Source: Scolanthus callimorphus | Lineage: Eukaryota > Cnidaria > Anthozoa > Actiniaria > Edwardsiidae | NCBI GenBank assembly: GCA_033964015.1 | Contig: CM066912.1 | Location: 19,827,073 to 19,891,072, forward strand | Reading direction: 5' to 3' | Length of the DNA stretch: 64,000 bases | Position numbers and translations under genes: made by a program | Notes under the pieces: model-generated | Database searches by the model: none | What the model saw: the letters and a program-made list of their open reading frames with translations, nothing else | Told to the model about the DNA's origin: nothing | Shown: piece by piece, positions 22,249 through 33,936 of the stretch | Layout of the letters: every line of letters starts with the position of its first letter | How positions within the stretch are numbered: position 1 is the stretch's first letter

Positions 22249-22751
22249 GCAAAAATGGCACCACTCCAGCCAAACCAGTACCAGTCGTAATATGTGGTGA
22301 CCTGAACTCGTTACCAGACTCAGGCGTGGTGGAGTTCCTGGACAAAGGCCATATACCCATTGACCACTCAGACTTCCAGGACATGCAGTATGAGGGCTTC
22401 CTCTCCAGGCTCAGTAACGGCAACAGTAAGAATGGGGAACACAGTCGAGAGCTTACTCATGGGCTAAGACTAAAGAGGGCATACAATGGTAACCACCAAA
22501 TGCCTTACAGTAATCTTACATATGAGTTCAGGGGGGTAATAGATTATGTGTACTTCACTAATGACACCCTAGCACCGTTAGGCGTGTTAGGCTCGGTAAG
22601 CCCTGAGTATATCACAGAAAATAAGATCATCGGCTGGCCACACCCACACTTCCCTTCAGACCACCAGGCATTATTAGTGGAATTTGAAGTATACGGCACA
22701 GTACCACGTTTTGGTTTCACACCTAACTCCAATCACTTACCACCCCGGTAG
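22249..22751 (+). CDS. CNOT6: CNOT6 exon 6 (terminal)
   Basis: The last coding exon, entering in phase 1, with a weak acceptor AAACTCTGAAG and stop TAG at 22749. It encodes VVICGDLNSLPDSG, with the catalytic Asp404 and Asn406, ITHGL-like ELTHGLRLKRAY, FRGVIDYVY, and the C-terminal PSDHQALL with the catalytic His525. The end (FTPNSNHLPPR) resembles the human C-terminus. Confidence 0.96.
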
Positions 22752-24300
22752 TCCTTCATGATATTATTATAGAAGTAGATGATAATTCTTGTGTATATTT
22801 GTAACTAGAGTGTGTAAAAAGGCCTCTTGTGCCCAATTTTAAGAGTCAATTGGAAACCCAGTCCTTCCTGGCAAGGCTGCTGAGCATGACTTTTAATGAC
22901 AGTAGTAAAAAGTATGCGTGGCATATTTAGGATGGTATTGATGGTGCAAGCATTCCTCGCATACCACGCCTTGGTCCAGCCTTTCTATATCTAGTTTACT
23001 TTCCTGTTATGTTGCATTCCCATCCTTTGTCCTCAGTCCAGCAGTATTCCAGCTCACACTCAAACCTTCTCATATCCAATCCTCGCCCAGACATCCACAA
23101 TCCAGATCATACGTTTTCGGCGATTCATTGCCCTCCTAAAATTAATTCAACTAAGTTTTCTACTTAAATCACTGTACCGTCCAAAAGCCTCTACGAACGA
23201 TCAATCGTTTTCTTTTATTTCGATGGATCGTCTTACCCCTTCGGTTAACTCACGTGACCATTTTTATCCATCGTAATGATCGCATGGCATAGAAGTCCTA
23301 ATATGCGATAATAATGTCACGTGATCGACCGAGAGTTAATGGTCACGTGAGGTAACCGAACGAGTAACAAACAAAACAAGTGATCGTTCGGGACGTCGTT
23401 TGGGACAGTTTAGTGATTTCGGTAGCATTGAGAGCTTTTGTTGTTGTTTGATCAAAGATGCAATTGGCAATTTGTTATAGTGATTTTTTGATAGCATTTT
23501 TGATATTTAGGTTTAGCTTTTTTATTGCCATTTTAATATTTTTTATTGAGCTGGCCTCATAATTTTGCGCATTTTCTTATAAGGTACTTAGCAGTTGTTT
23601 TTTAACTGCTAGTATTTCTGAGGCCATTTCTACGATTGTAATGTGTATACATGAAACCATTCATGCGTTCGCAACTTAATTTGATTGTTTGTTTAAAAAC
23701 AAACTTTCCAGCCAAATGTTTGGGTTGCCCTGTGCAAAATAGCTCTTCGAGTTTGAGTTTTTTAGGTTGTCCGCCACTCAAACCTTCTTAGCCAGTGAGG
23801 TTCTTGCCTAGTTTCGCATGGTGCAGTCGACTGGCTTCCTTCGAGACCTCTGTCTAGTTTTCAAAGGGAAGAAAGTCAGGCTTCTGCACTAGCCAATGAA
23901 TCCATGTTCTGAAATGCGCACCACGAAGTAATGCATGTAGCATCGAAAAATCTGATCTTCCTTTTGCCTTAAGTTTCAATAGGATTTGAATGTTTGCATG
24001 TTTTTTTCTAGATTTGTGCTCTTTATCTCTCTTTGTTCAAACAACTTGGAAGTTACAGTTTAAAATAAGAGAAAGTGTCAAATAGGCGCCATACAAGGAG
24101 CTTGACTATGGGGCGTGACTAATAAAAGAGTTGAAGGAGCAAGCCACCCTCATGCATTGCTTGAGTATTTGTTACATTAATTTAGGGGGTCAGAAAATCT
24201 CACTTCATTCAAAGGATTTCTACTTTTAGTGAGCCTTTTTCGTGTTTTTATGGAATATGCAGGACATATATGGAGTACTGCATATGTTTTATTAAAAGCG
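22752..24300. other. CNOT6 3' flank and intergenic
   Basis: It follows the CNOT6 stop. No canonical AATAAA was spotted in the first kilobase. The stretch 23180-23410 is a weak inverted repeat (GAACGATCAATCG against TGATCGTTCGGGAC, with AACTCACGTGACCAT against ATGGTCACGTGAG). The rest shows no gene. Confidence 0.5.
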
Positions 24301-24346
24301 CCATTTTCGTTGGCATCCAAAATGGCGACGAGGCAATGCATTATGG
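24301..24346 (+). promoter_or_regulatory. Possible promoter with YY1-type start and first exon
   Basis: ATCCAAAATGGCGACGAGGC combines a YY1-type AAAATGGCG core with an ATG at 24322. It is followed by CAATGCATTATGG and an excellent donor, G|GTGAGT, at 24347. The mini exon would encode eight residues. No downstream exon was found, so this may be a promoter remnant, a non-coding transcript start or chance. Confidence 0.25.
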
Positions 24347-27300
24347 GTGAGTCGGCTCCTCTAATTGCTGTATTTATTGACGGTGATGTATTAGGAGTTG
24401 CGAAGTTCTTGCTTGCACCATCAAAGCCCTCATATTTTAGCTTGCTAATTGTGCATTTTATTTGGTAATTAGTTAGTTTCCACTTTAATATTAGGGCAAC
24501 TCTACAATATAGTGATTTGTGTGTGCATCTAAGGGTAGTAGGCCTCGGCAGGTGTGGCTTGGTTATCAAGTCAGGAGCGGCAGCTTACAGATGAATCAGT
24601 ACAGGCTGTGCTAGGAAAGGTAGAACTCATCCCGTTTGTAGAATGACCCTAGAAACGAGAACGAGAAAAACGAGAAAGCACTGTCTCGGGCTTCCTGTGT
24701 TATGGGCAAGGAGCATATTCGTCCCCACTCCTTCACGTCCATCGAACCCGAAACACAGGAAGCCCAAATTTAATTGCCTGCGGAGGAGGCTATGGAAATT
24801 CTTAGTGGGAATAGTTTTATACCAAGAGTCGTTTTCTAGTTTTGGATTCGACAAAATAGATGTGCCTAGCGTAGGTACGGTTCACCTGTGGGTGATGCAG
24901 GGGCTTAGTCACATGCTTGTCTTGGATTGATGTCACGTGACCTTACATTGGACAATGACGTCATGCAGTTCATGACGTCAGCCATGTTTTTGACACAAAG
25001 GGACGATAACAGCTATAAGCGCATGCGCTCTCCTTCCTTTACAAATGCCTTTGAAATGTAACATATACCAGGATGCAACGCGCGCATACAGGATTCTTAA
25101 TTCGCGAATAGGCCATGTTCGAATTACGCTCCAGTGCCTACAAACAATAACCTCAAGTCGAGGCTTTCTTCTGAAACTACTGTAAATGTATTAGAACTTG
25201 GAGAAAGCCTCGATTTGAAGCTTTTGTCTTGTGAGCATTGGAGCGTAATTCGAACCTGGTCTATTGTAAAACTACCGACATGCAGTGCGCAAATTCATTA
25301 TACTGGGAATCTTCCATTAAGGGTCCCAGAATCAGGCAAGGCATGAAAATTATTGGTTTCGTTTCGTGAGATAAGTAAGTCTGATTCTTGGTAGTAATTA
25401 GAACATTTACTTTGGATAAATATAAGGAAGTGCATCCGACAGTTGCTATTTCTCTTGAAAACACCCAATGTGCATTGCAAGACAAGCTGTGTCGAATGTC
25501 CCGGATGTGAGCCTCGGTTTGGTGGTAAAGTTGGTTAAGGCATGGGAGTGAGGTTAACGACGGAAAACGAGGTAACACGGAAATCATTTTTTCGATTGAT
25601 CATTTTGCGTACGGATTTCCCTATATTTATATGCGGTCGTCTCCTTGTAAATAGACCTATCGTACGACTTGTCTAACGATTCACTCGTACAATTTATTCA
25701 GAACAGTGTCATTCTGACTAGAAATGCTAATCACTTGAAAAGCAAGAATACAATGCCAAGATATTGCCCATATTTTCGACCACTTTCGACAACAGTACTA
25801 GCATGGCAGTAAGTCTGTCTAATATGATATATTTTATCAACTCGCCAGTAAGCTCCTACTCGTGTTAAAGTTAGAAAACTTGTTCGTAGAGTATTTTTCC
25901 AAGGAAAGATCTGTCAAATTAAGTCGCCAAGCGCCCGTTTTTCGAAACGCCCGAGAATTCTCCGAGAACTTTGTTTTGAATTTTTTATGGATTTATCAAG
26001 AAGGTTTTCGTTTTCTTTTCTACCCTGCTGATTTGATTAGTATAGATATTCACTGATAGGATGTTGTAGAGTATTTAAATCATCCGGGTAGAAAAGAAAA
26101 CGAAAAACTTGGGGATCAATCTATTACGATTTCAAAACAAACGTTTCGGGCCCGAGACTCCTCGGGCGTTTCGAGAAACGAGCGCTAGATGGCGACTGGA
26201 GATGTAGCTAGTCGCCAGACGGATAAAAACCAAGTCCTATTGGCGACGTCGCACTTTGGTCATGCATGGCGCAAAGTTTGGGGCATTTGTTGCCATTGTT
26301 ATTTTACCCTGGCAACTCCTTCAGAGACACTGTTTCATAATGCAATTATACTTAACGAATAATCTTGAGAGTAAACTAGAGGTCAATATAGCCAAATCGT
26401 AAGTTTATAAAAGAGTTCAAATTTGGTAAACTCAATTGACGTTGCAAAATGCGGTATTGTATATAGTTTTCAAGTCTTACACTTTACACTAGATATACTT
26501 TCCAAATAGTAACCTCTTGACGTACAGGTGTTTAAGAGCCTCTGTCAGCCCCCATTTTGACAGCATATCAACATACCAAGTCGTAGAAAGCACTTCCACC
26601 GGCTGATGTAGAGAATATAGAGCAATCGTCTCGATTGAATTTGGTAAATCAAATCTGAAACTTGTTTTTAGATGTTTATTTAGATATTTCTACGCGTAAT
26701 TCGTCTTCTAACATCGAATGGAAGCAATAAGAAAGGAGTGGCTGACACGGGCTCTTTTTGATTTTACCTGAACATCGAGTTGCACATGCTGTAGAGGGCT
26801 TGGAATTACCAAAGGCTTGTTTTTTTAGTTTTTCCAGATCCGCGATTCTCAAAGGTGAATCAGTATGAGTGTGCGCACGGCGTTAGGTTGGACTTAACTT
26901 GACCAAGGTGCCTAGAAATTTTCACGTCACTATGGTAAATTGTCCGGTAAAAGTGCTGGACTGGTAGCAAGCTAAAAACTAAGAGCAAGCTGAGAAGGTA
27001 ATTTCAAGCCAGCTCCTTGCCGTTCAGGTGTCAAATTGGCACCCTTACTCCGAATATACAGATACTATATATAACCCTAGGGAATTTACCTGGAATGTTT
27101 TCCAGGGGCTGACCACTTATTTTCAATTGTCTAGAATCTTTAATCCTAGACGTGATCAAATCAAAAATTCTCCAAACAATATCAATGTATTTTTTGCTGA
27201 ATAGGTGATGAGATTTTAGGAAATAATAAGCTATGGTATGATCGTTTATGATCGCATTAAATGCGCCTATCTAACTCATGTCTTTCGACGATAAGTGGTT

Positions 27301-27640
27301 TGCCTGCTCCGTCACGTGATCTCAAAAGTGCATTCTGATTAGTCGAGTGATGGTCGCGTGATTACTAAATCACGTGGCAGAGTGTTACTTGAAAGGTAAA
27401 GACTGAAAGTGGGAACAGGGAAGGGAAACTGGACCTCGGGAGTGGTGTACACGTGCACTGTATTGTACGGGATTGTAATGTTTACTTAACTTAGTAGTAG
27501 ATAAATACTGCATGCTAGCCTGCCTGCAAGGTGTACGATAGTCACTGCCTGAATAACACAAACTGCCTGACTGCATTCTGGTATATTTATAACATAAATA
27601 AGATGCAGTTAGGCGAATGATTGGCATGTAGCATTGGAGC
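24347..27640. other. Intergenic stretch with foldback repeats
   Basis: No gene was recognised. A 146-bp palindrome lies at 25113-25258 (GTTCGAATTACGCTCCA against TGGAGCGTAATTCGAAC). A weaker inverted repeat spans about 25886-26200 (CGTTTTTCGAAACGCCCGAG against CTCGGGCGTTTCGAGAAACG, both beside TCGCCA). The rest is AT-rich with several CACGTGAC-type motifs and no convincing frame. Confidence 0.5.
25113..25258. mobile_element. Short foldback MITE
   Basis: The arms start GCCATGTTCGAATTACGC and end GCGTAATTCGAACCTGGTC. Inside, CAAGTCGAGGCTTTCT pairs with AGAAAGCCTCGATTTG. The element is about 146 bases with short loops and no frame. Confidence 0.65.
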
Positions 27641-29320
27641 CATTACATGATGCCTCCATCTAGTAGCATTATTACATCAATCACCTTCTCAGAGTCGCCG
27701 GTCTTCTCGGCTAGAGGTTCTGGGGACGATGTTGGATGCTACTTATCCTCGGTTCGGGCTGAAAGTAGAAATCCCATTTACCCTACAACTCTTATTAATT
27801 GCAAAGTTGAAACTCGATTTTTAAAGCCGCTCGCTGCAGCTTTCTTGTGTTAGCTCAGCGTAGAGCGTCGAACAAAAGCGTAAAAGGCTTGAGGCTGGGG
27901 TAATCAAAGGGAATTAGGTATATTTTTTAGCACAAACCACAGTTGCACTGTCTCGTAGACGAAGTGAGGGAGATGATGAGTTTCTAATGGGATCCCAAAA
28001 GACCACTACTTTTTTATTAGCGAGGCACGAGGTGCATTTTGATTTTTACGGATCGTTTTACCAGTTGGGCGGAAGCTTGCAGGTAGAGGCTAGCGTGCAG
28101 TTTTGTCGACTATAAACTAATTGTGTAATTAACAGTCGACGGCTTGTGATGCGCAACGTGCATATACAAGACCAAGATTGGTTTTTAACTCTTCACGGGA
28201 CACAAATAAAGTCCTTCATCATGCATAATAACGACGCTATTATCTTTTCTTGGACTGGGAGTGATGGGCAGTTGAGCGCATACATAGCGCAATAAGAAAG
28301 TAGTCGGCTCGCGCATTCTCGGCGCTTAATCAGGGGTCCGGTTGCTCGAAAGTGGTTTAGCACTAATCCAGGATTAATTATCATGGTGACTCGATGGTTT
28401 TGTTCAGAACTAAACCTGGTTTGAATTTAATCCACCTTTGAACAACCCGCACCAGGCGCAGGTGGGTTAAATTGAAACCAGGTTTAGTCTTGAACTAGTG
28501 AATGCACTTTCCAGCGATTGAACTCTTGAGTTTTTAGCTTTCTTTTATTGAGCACGCGCACTTTGTTAATTCAATCTGAATAAACCGTGCGCCTGTATTC
28601 TCATGAATATGGGAATAGCTGGGATGGCTATCCGGTATTGGGCAAGCCTCATGGGCTATTTAATAGATAATCACTGAGGCATACAGCATTCGTTGAAATA
28701 TTGCTGTTGGCTGAGGGCGCAACCCGTCTTTGCGTTCCACTCGTGGTCGAAAATAGTTCATATTACGTAGTTAACTGAATTACGGTAAGAAAGATATCCG
28801 CCGGTCTGGTGCGCAGCAGGTTCGAGTGACCCGGCCGTTCCATGCAACACTCGGCGTCTTGTAAATAATTGAAAAGGTGCTCTAACAATCCCACTACAAA
28901 TGGTTAGACCTTCGCATCTTGCCGAGCAAGAGCGTTAAACAGCAGGTCTCGTTGCACGCACCGATTTGTCGGGCGATTTCGTTTACGTTTATATTCGGTG
29001 TCGGTCTGACTTCTAAAAATATGTTGCGACTCTGTAGATCAAAGCAGGGGCCTGGAAAAATAGCAGCGTGTAAATGCAATCTGCCCGAAAAATCGGCGCG
29101 TGTAATGGCTTTACATTCCCAGTGGGGAACAGAATTCGAAACAAAATACAAAACAGCGCATGTTAGATTCAAATTTATTGTACAGCAATGGTTAGTACGT
29201 TACATCGAAAACTGTTATGGTCTAGGCACAAAATATACCGCTACGTCGTTGAGTGCCCCAAGAGATGTTGTCCATACCTAACACAAATTGGCTAACATTC
29301 ACGTGATCCATATCTAGATC
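27641..29320. other. Intergenic stretch with one small MITE
   Basis: A 94-bp inverted repeat lies at 28403-28496 (GTTCAGAACTAAACCTGG against CCAGGTTTAGTCTTGAAC). A plus frame at 28919-29281 and a minus frame across the same bases are both open for about 100 codons, but neither has a motif or good splice context. No further gene is supported. Confidence 0.45.
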
Positions 29321-29423
29321 TCATCTAATAATAGAGGCGTGTGTGCCAAAAAAGAAATGTTGTTTTCCTGAGGTCGTGTGATGGCGCAGATCTGGTATCA
29401 TGTCAGGGTGTGTCCTGTGGTAT
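29321..29423 (-). CDS. Possible terminal exon of the Glu-rich gene
   Basis: A strong acceptor (TTTTCTCCTTTCAG) precedes 29423 and the phase fits the preceding exon. The frame runs 33 codons to TGA at 29321. The product shows no family feature, so either the true last exon lies elsewhere or the C-terminus is poorly conserved. Confidence 0.35.
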
Positions 29424-29517
29424 CTGAAAGGAGAAAACAATAATAGAGAAGTCTGTTGCAGTCTTCCTGCGACTGCATAGTTTTAAAGACACCACTGCTG
29501 TCACGCAATCAACGTAC

Positions 29518-30542
29518 CTCAAATGTGCATCAGTTTTGAATCTGACTCCCACGACTGCCGGCAGACCAAGCTTCGTAGGCCATCTATAAAGGCGATCTCG
29601 TACCAGTGATCCTGTGTCGTCAAACTCGAAGCTCTTCCCACCAAGCGTCGAAAGCCTCAAGCCGACTCTGCATCCGGGGTCGTTTATGTTCATTATTCCA
29701 CAAGTCCCGTATGTCGAAGCATTTGTTTCACCAGCACTACCTTGGGGGCCCTGTGTTGAATACTTGGCCGAAAGCTTTCGCAAACATCTCGACTTGGCCC
29801 GCCGGCTGCGTGGTCTAGAGGTTCCGTTCACACCACAACTGGGAATGACAGCTCTGTCCAATTGTTTACTGACCCTTTGAAGACTCGCGGGACTTGCGGG
29901 TCTCTGTTGATCTCTATCACAGCAAGAGGTCGGTAGAATGTGAGCAGCACAGGAAGTCACTGCACAGTCTGGGAGTGGCTCCAGTTTGCTAGGAGCAACA
30001 CAAAAGCGCTTGGGAAGGTAGTGCGGGAGGAGGATCTTGGGATATCCTGGAGGGTGGGTGGTTAAATTGCTATTACCAGGAGGCCACGAGGGCCAGGTTG
30101 CGCTTGCGTTAGGTGACACTAACGCTGACGTCAGAGGGCACATCCCGTCTACTTTGTGCTTTTTCTTATGGGGCGACGGTTTTTTTAAACCGCATTTTTC
30201 AGTGCTACATTGGTTACGATTCTCATCCCTTCTGTTAGTATTTTCCACTTTAGTACCCCTTTCTCCATCTTCATCAGCTTCCTTCCCATCATCCTTTTCA
30301 CCTTCGTCCTCCTCCTCCAAGTCCTCCTCTCTTTGCACCTCTCCTTCCTCACACTGCGCATGCGCCAGTGTTTGTAGATCAATACTATGTCTGTCTTCCG
30401 TCGTGTCATGTCTGTGTATTTTTATTGCGTCAATAGGACGTGATGTAACATTCCATGGTAGCAGTGTGCGCTGGTAGTGGGTCGTACAATATATTGTTTC
30501 CGACAGTTTCTCAAGGGCGTGGACGGTGTTCTCTGTTAGCTC
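29518..30542 (-). CDS. Unnamed Glu-rich, FAM194-like gene, large exon
   Basis: A 1025-nt exon with acceptor AACTTGTAG and donor TTGAG|GTACGT. It is open in one frame throughout, although an ATG-based call would miss the first 60 codons. The order is a helical start (ELTENTVHALEKLSE), then a run of Glu/Asp (EEDLEEEDEGEKDD), a basic patch (KKPSPHKKKHK), a Pro/Cys linker with PPGYPKILLPHYLPKRFC, and an end with GTCGIMNIND, GGKSFEFDDTGSLVRD and YRWPTK. The end resembles the FAM194 domain of ERICH6/C3orf20, where a GG..FD..G....W.WP pattern recurs. That match is from memory and weak. Vertebrate relatives are testis and cilium proteins. Confidence 0.6.
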
Positions 30543-31199
30543 CTACAAGTTACACAGCAGACAGTCAGTTTAGGAAACTTTTTTATGTTACACATTTATT
30601 GCCTGGAGACTACGGTACTATGGTCACCGTTTTGGAATGTGCTATCATGAGAGTGAGCACAATCGAGTTAATTCTCGTGAGCTGGAAATACGAGCGCGCA
30701 AACAAACTACAATGTAGGACTAGGACTTTATTCTCGATTTACGGACGTTCGCCAAAGAAGGGGCTGCAAGCAGTCTATAATTCTACCAAAGGCTGGAGAA
30801 CTTGGCTTCGGAATAGTGGCCCATACAAACGTCTTTGGAGAATATGGTATGGGGGAGGGTATAGATTTTGAGGGGCAGGTTTGAGCGTATCAGGAGGCCA
30901 TCAGGAGCCTCCATCGCGTCAGAAACACAGGATAGGAAAATCTATTCTTCTACGAATATGCATATGGCTTGACATAGTGGAGTAGATATAGATGGAGGCT
31001 CCTGTTGATGGGCTCCTGGCTAGACCTAGTGAAGTAGATGGAGGCTCCTGTTGATGGACTCCTGGCGATGTTTTTGATTGGCCCGTTTTGGCAGCTGTGG
31101 ATATTCTATATCAAAACTATTTTTGATTGGAAAGGTGGTCGGTTTTATAACAGAGTAAGCTGTACTGGTGACGACTTCCCTGGGAGTGGGATTGAAGGA

Positions 31200-31285
31200 A
31201 TTTTGTATGGATGGATGGATGGATATGCGTGGGTGGATGGATGGATTGACAACGATGGACGGAAGGATGGATGGATATACACCTA
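31200..31285. repeat. GGAT microsatellite
   Basis: Runs of GGATGGATGGAT interrupted by GCGTGGG and GACAACGATGGAC. It lies in an intron of the minus-strand gene. A related smaller run is at 31430-31445. Confidence 0.85.
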
Positions 31286-31590
31286 ATTGAATAGACGCTG
31301 CTTTGGGATTGGTCGTTTAAGCGCGGAATACAACGGGATTCTTGCTTGAGTGACCACCAAACAATGGCGCTCGACAACTAAACCGAGGACACCAAATCCC
31401 AAAGCAATCTTTTTTGAAATAGGTATAGACGGATGGATGGAAAGGTGGGTCACGGTTGAAAATTAATAGTTGGTTAAATAAATATGAAATATGAAGTATG
31501 GTTAAATAAATATGATCGATGGATGATGGATCTGTCGTCCGAAGGCAATATTCAGTGAACATTGGATTTCCACAATTCCTTGTAACTCAC

Positions 31591-31616
31591 CTGCTTATCA
31601 TGACGAAGAACTGGAA
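31591..31616 (-). CDS. Glu-rich FAM194-like gene, 26-nt microexon
   Basis: This tiny exon has a very good donor (AGCAG|GTGAGT) and a TTAAG acceptor behind a T-rich tract. It takes phase 1 from the 104-nt exon and delivers phase 0 to the large exon, which is exactly what is needed to join them. It encodes V-PVLRHDKQ. An alternative acceptor six bases inward keeps the phase. The edge of a transposon nest (31654) lies only about 38 bases upstream of it, next to the pyrimidine tract. Confidence 0.5.
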
Positions 31617-32817
31617 CTTAACATGGTCATATGGGAAGAAAAAATACAGAGAGAATTAGTCTAGTCGGTAGAGGGGGTTCACGTGCACCCCCCAGAACTA
31701 GTAACGATACATACATTTTTGGAATCATTGGGATGTCTAGAAAATGGTTTTAACAGCTCGAAAAAGTGTCCCACGTCCCTACTTTGCGACATTTTGTTTT
31801 TTAATTATATTCTTCTGTTATTTAATAAGATTTTTTGATATTCAACGAGGCAATTTTATAGACTGTAGCACTGTTCAGAAAAGCTATTTAGATTCTAAAT
31901 CTATACACATACACATATCGTTTTGGTATTTCCTAATAGGAATACAAAGGCTGACAGGGTCTTAGAAATATCTATCAGTAAGTAAGTAAGTAAGTAAAAG
32001 CTTTATTTATGCACGGTAGATCCTTCAGGTAGACTATAATAATACTCTATAGAGAAATCTATTTACAAATATTCGAAAGAAAAAAAGAAAATGAATAACA
32101 AAAAAACCCTGCTTTTCAAGGATGCCGTGTCACTTAGAGGCCGTGCGTGACCCCGTCTTTAAATTTAGTTAGCGATGGAGATCGCCTCAATTCTACCGGC
32201 AAATCATTCCACAGTGCCGCTCCACTGTAACTAAAGCTTCGTTTGCCATACTCGGTACGAGGGAGCGGCACCGTTAACTTCTTTTCAGAGTTCCTTAAAT
32301 TATAACAAGAATTGTCTCGCCAGGCCGAGAATTTGGAAGTGAGATAGCTCGGAGTAAGGTTATTGAGTGTTTTGTACATAAATAGTGATTTAGTTACTTT
32401 ACGTTGGTCACTCAAATTGAACCAACCAAGCTCTTGAAATAGCGTAACAGCGCTGGTATCGTAGCTAGAGAAGGTTATGATACGCGCAGCGCGATTCTGG
32501 AGCTTCTGGAACTTATCACTAAGGCCCCCGGCACAGTCGCCCCAAAAAGTATCAAGTAAAAGTAGCATTGTACGTAGTAAGCAGGGTCTCGCGGGGAACA
32601 ACAGACCGAATACGTTTAATGGCACCAATGCCAGAAGAAATCTTTTTAGATATTCTATTAATATGTTCCTCCCAGCCAAGATTTTTATCGATCATGACAC
32701 CAAGTGATTTCGTACAAGGTACTTGACTGACCGGAGTGCCATCAATAGCAAGACTAGGAGAACCCGGTAGGTGGGCCAATCTTTGCCAGGAGCCAATGAG
32801 AAGAAACTCAGTTCATG

Positions 32818-33936
32818 GGTAGAAATTAAGGACAGTATGGCCGCCGCTCATCTACGAGCATGCGCACTACGGGGTTTTAAATCATAATTCAAGATGGCGG
32901 CCGTATAGCAATTGACTGGGGAAAAATAGAAAATCAAAAGTTTCTCGTTTCTAGCTAAACTGGGCCAACCTCTATACATCCATGCCTGTTCATTACAGCT
33001 TTATCGAGGGCCTCCGGATTGAGTTTACGTGTGTAAAACCGTAGTCGTCCGGCGTTTTTAGTTTTAAAAATGCAGATTTCCATCCTCAGGAATCCATATA
33101 ATTATCGTAAAATGCTACAAGTGCAGTCAAAGTTTTCTCTTGTAGCCGTGCAACCGTAAATCTTGGACCAGCTCTATACATCTCAGGTTGTAGTTCGATA
33201 AACAAGGATCACATCCATGTACTTTTCAGCTCATAAAACCTTCAAATCGTTCGGCGTTTTCCCGAGAAAGTTTGAGCTTTTTACTTAGTAGTATAGCTTC
33301 CAGTGTACCAGGTTTACAGCCATAATATTGCCGAAAACTAATTTTTTGGGGGAGAATTCTCTTCGCTTTCCCGAGGATCGTTCTGTCGTCCATTTTGTCT
33401 CGATATACCGCGTAGGACTGGGCATAAACGATGCCTGGGCCTTTTTCCCGTTGTCTGGGGTCCTGGGGTACTTTTTTCTCATTTTTTTATTACTATTTTT
33501 CAAAATATCACTGCTCATAGAATTCTATATTGTACTTTTTTTCTCATTTTTTTATTACTATTTTTCAAAATATCACTGCTCATAGAATTCTATATTGTTA
33601 AGTGTTCTTCTCTTTGTATTTTCCATTACTTTTGCACGCAAGAAAAGCATTATTAGCTCTACAAACTGCATTTCTAGATTGCTAAACTACACAGGGAGCC
33701 CAAAAGTACATTCACGGGATACCTGTGTCTATTATTGCACATGCCCGAACTGCAGTTCCTGGCTAAATATGCTGTTGAAACCTGTCATTTTAGAGTTTCT
33801 TGTGCTGTAAGTAACATCATGTCAGATGTTCCTTTGAAATTTCAGTCAGAGTTGGATTTGAAATTAAATCAAACACCGAAGGTGAGCCCGCGCGCCACTC
33901 ATGCGATAATCCGCTGAAGTGTCCTCAATTTCTAGC
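32818..33936. mobile_element. 1.1-kb element with CATG target duplication
   Basis: It interrupts the LINE coding frame exactly. CATG flanks both sides (32814-32817 and 33937-33940). The ends GGTAGAAATTAAGGACA and TGTCCTCAATTTCTAGCC are imperfect inverted repeats. Inside, ATGGCCGCCGCTC and AAGATGGCGGCCGTAT pair, and 33470-33597 holds a 62-to-65-base tandem duplication (TTTTTTTATTACTATTTTTC). There is no recognised transposase. Confidence 0.8.
33470..33597. repeat. Tandem duplication of about 63 bp
   Basis: Two copies of a unit running from TACTTTTTTCTCATTTTTTT to ATAGAATTCTATATTGT, nearly identical, within the CATG-flanked element. Confidence 0.85.

Noticed and set aside
24177..24569. 130-codon minus-strand frame
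   Set aside because: It overlaps a candidate promoter on the other strand, has no motif, and such lengths occur by chance in 64 kb.
28919..29281. 120-codon plus frame opposite a 92-codon minus frame
   Set aside because: Both strands are open over the same bases and neither shows domain features or a promoter-like context.
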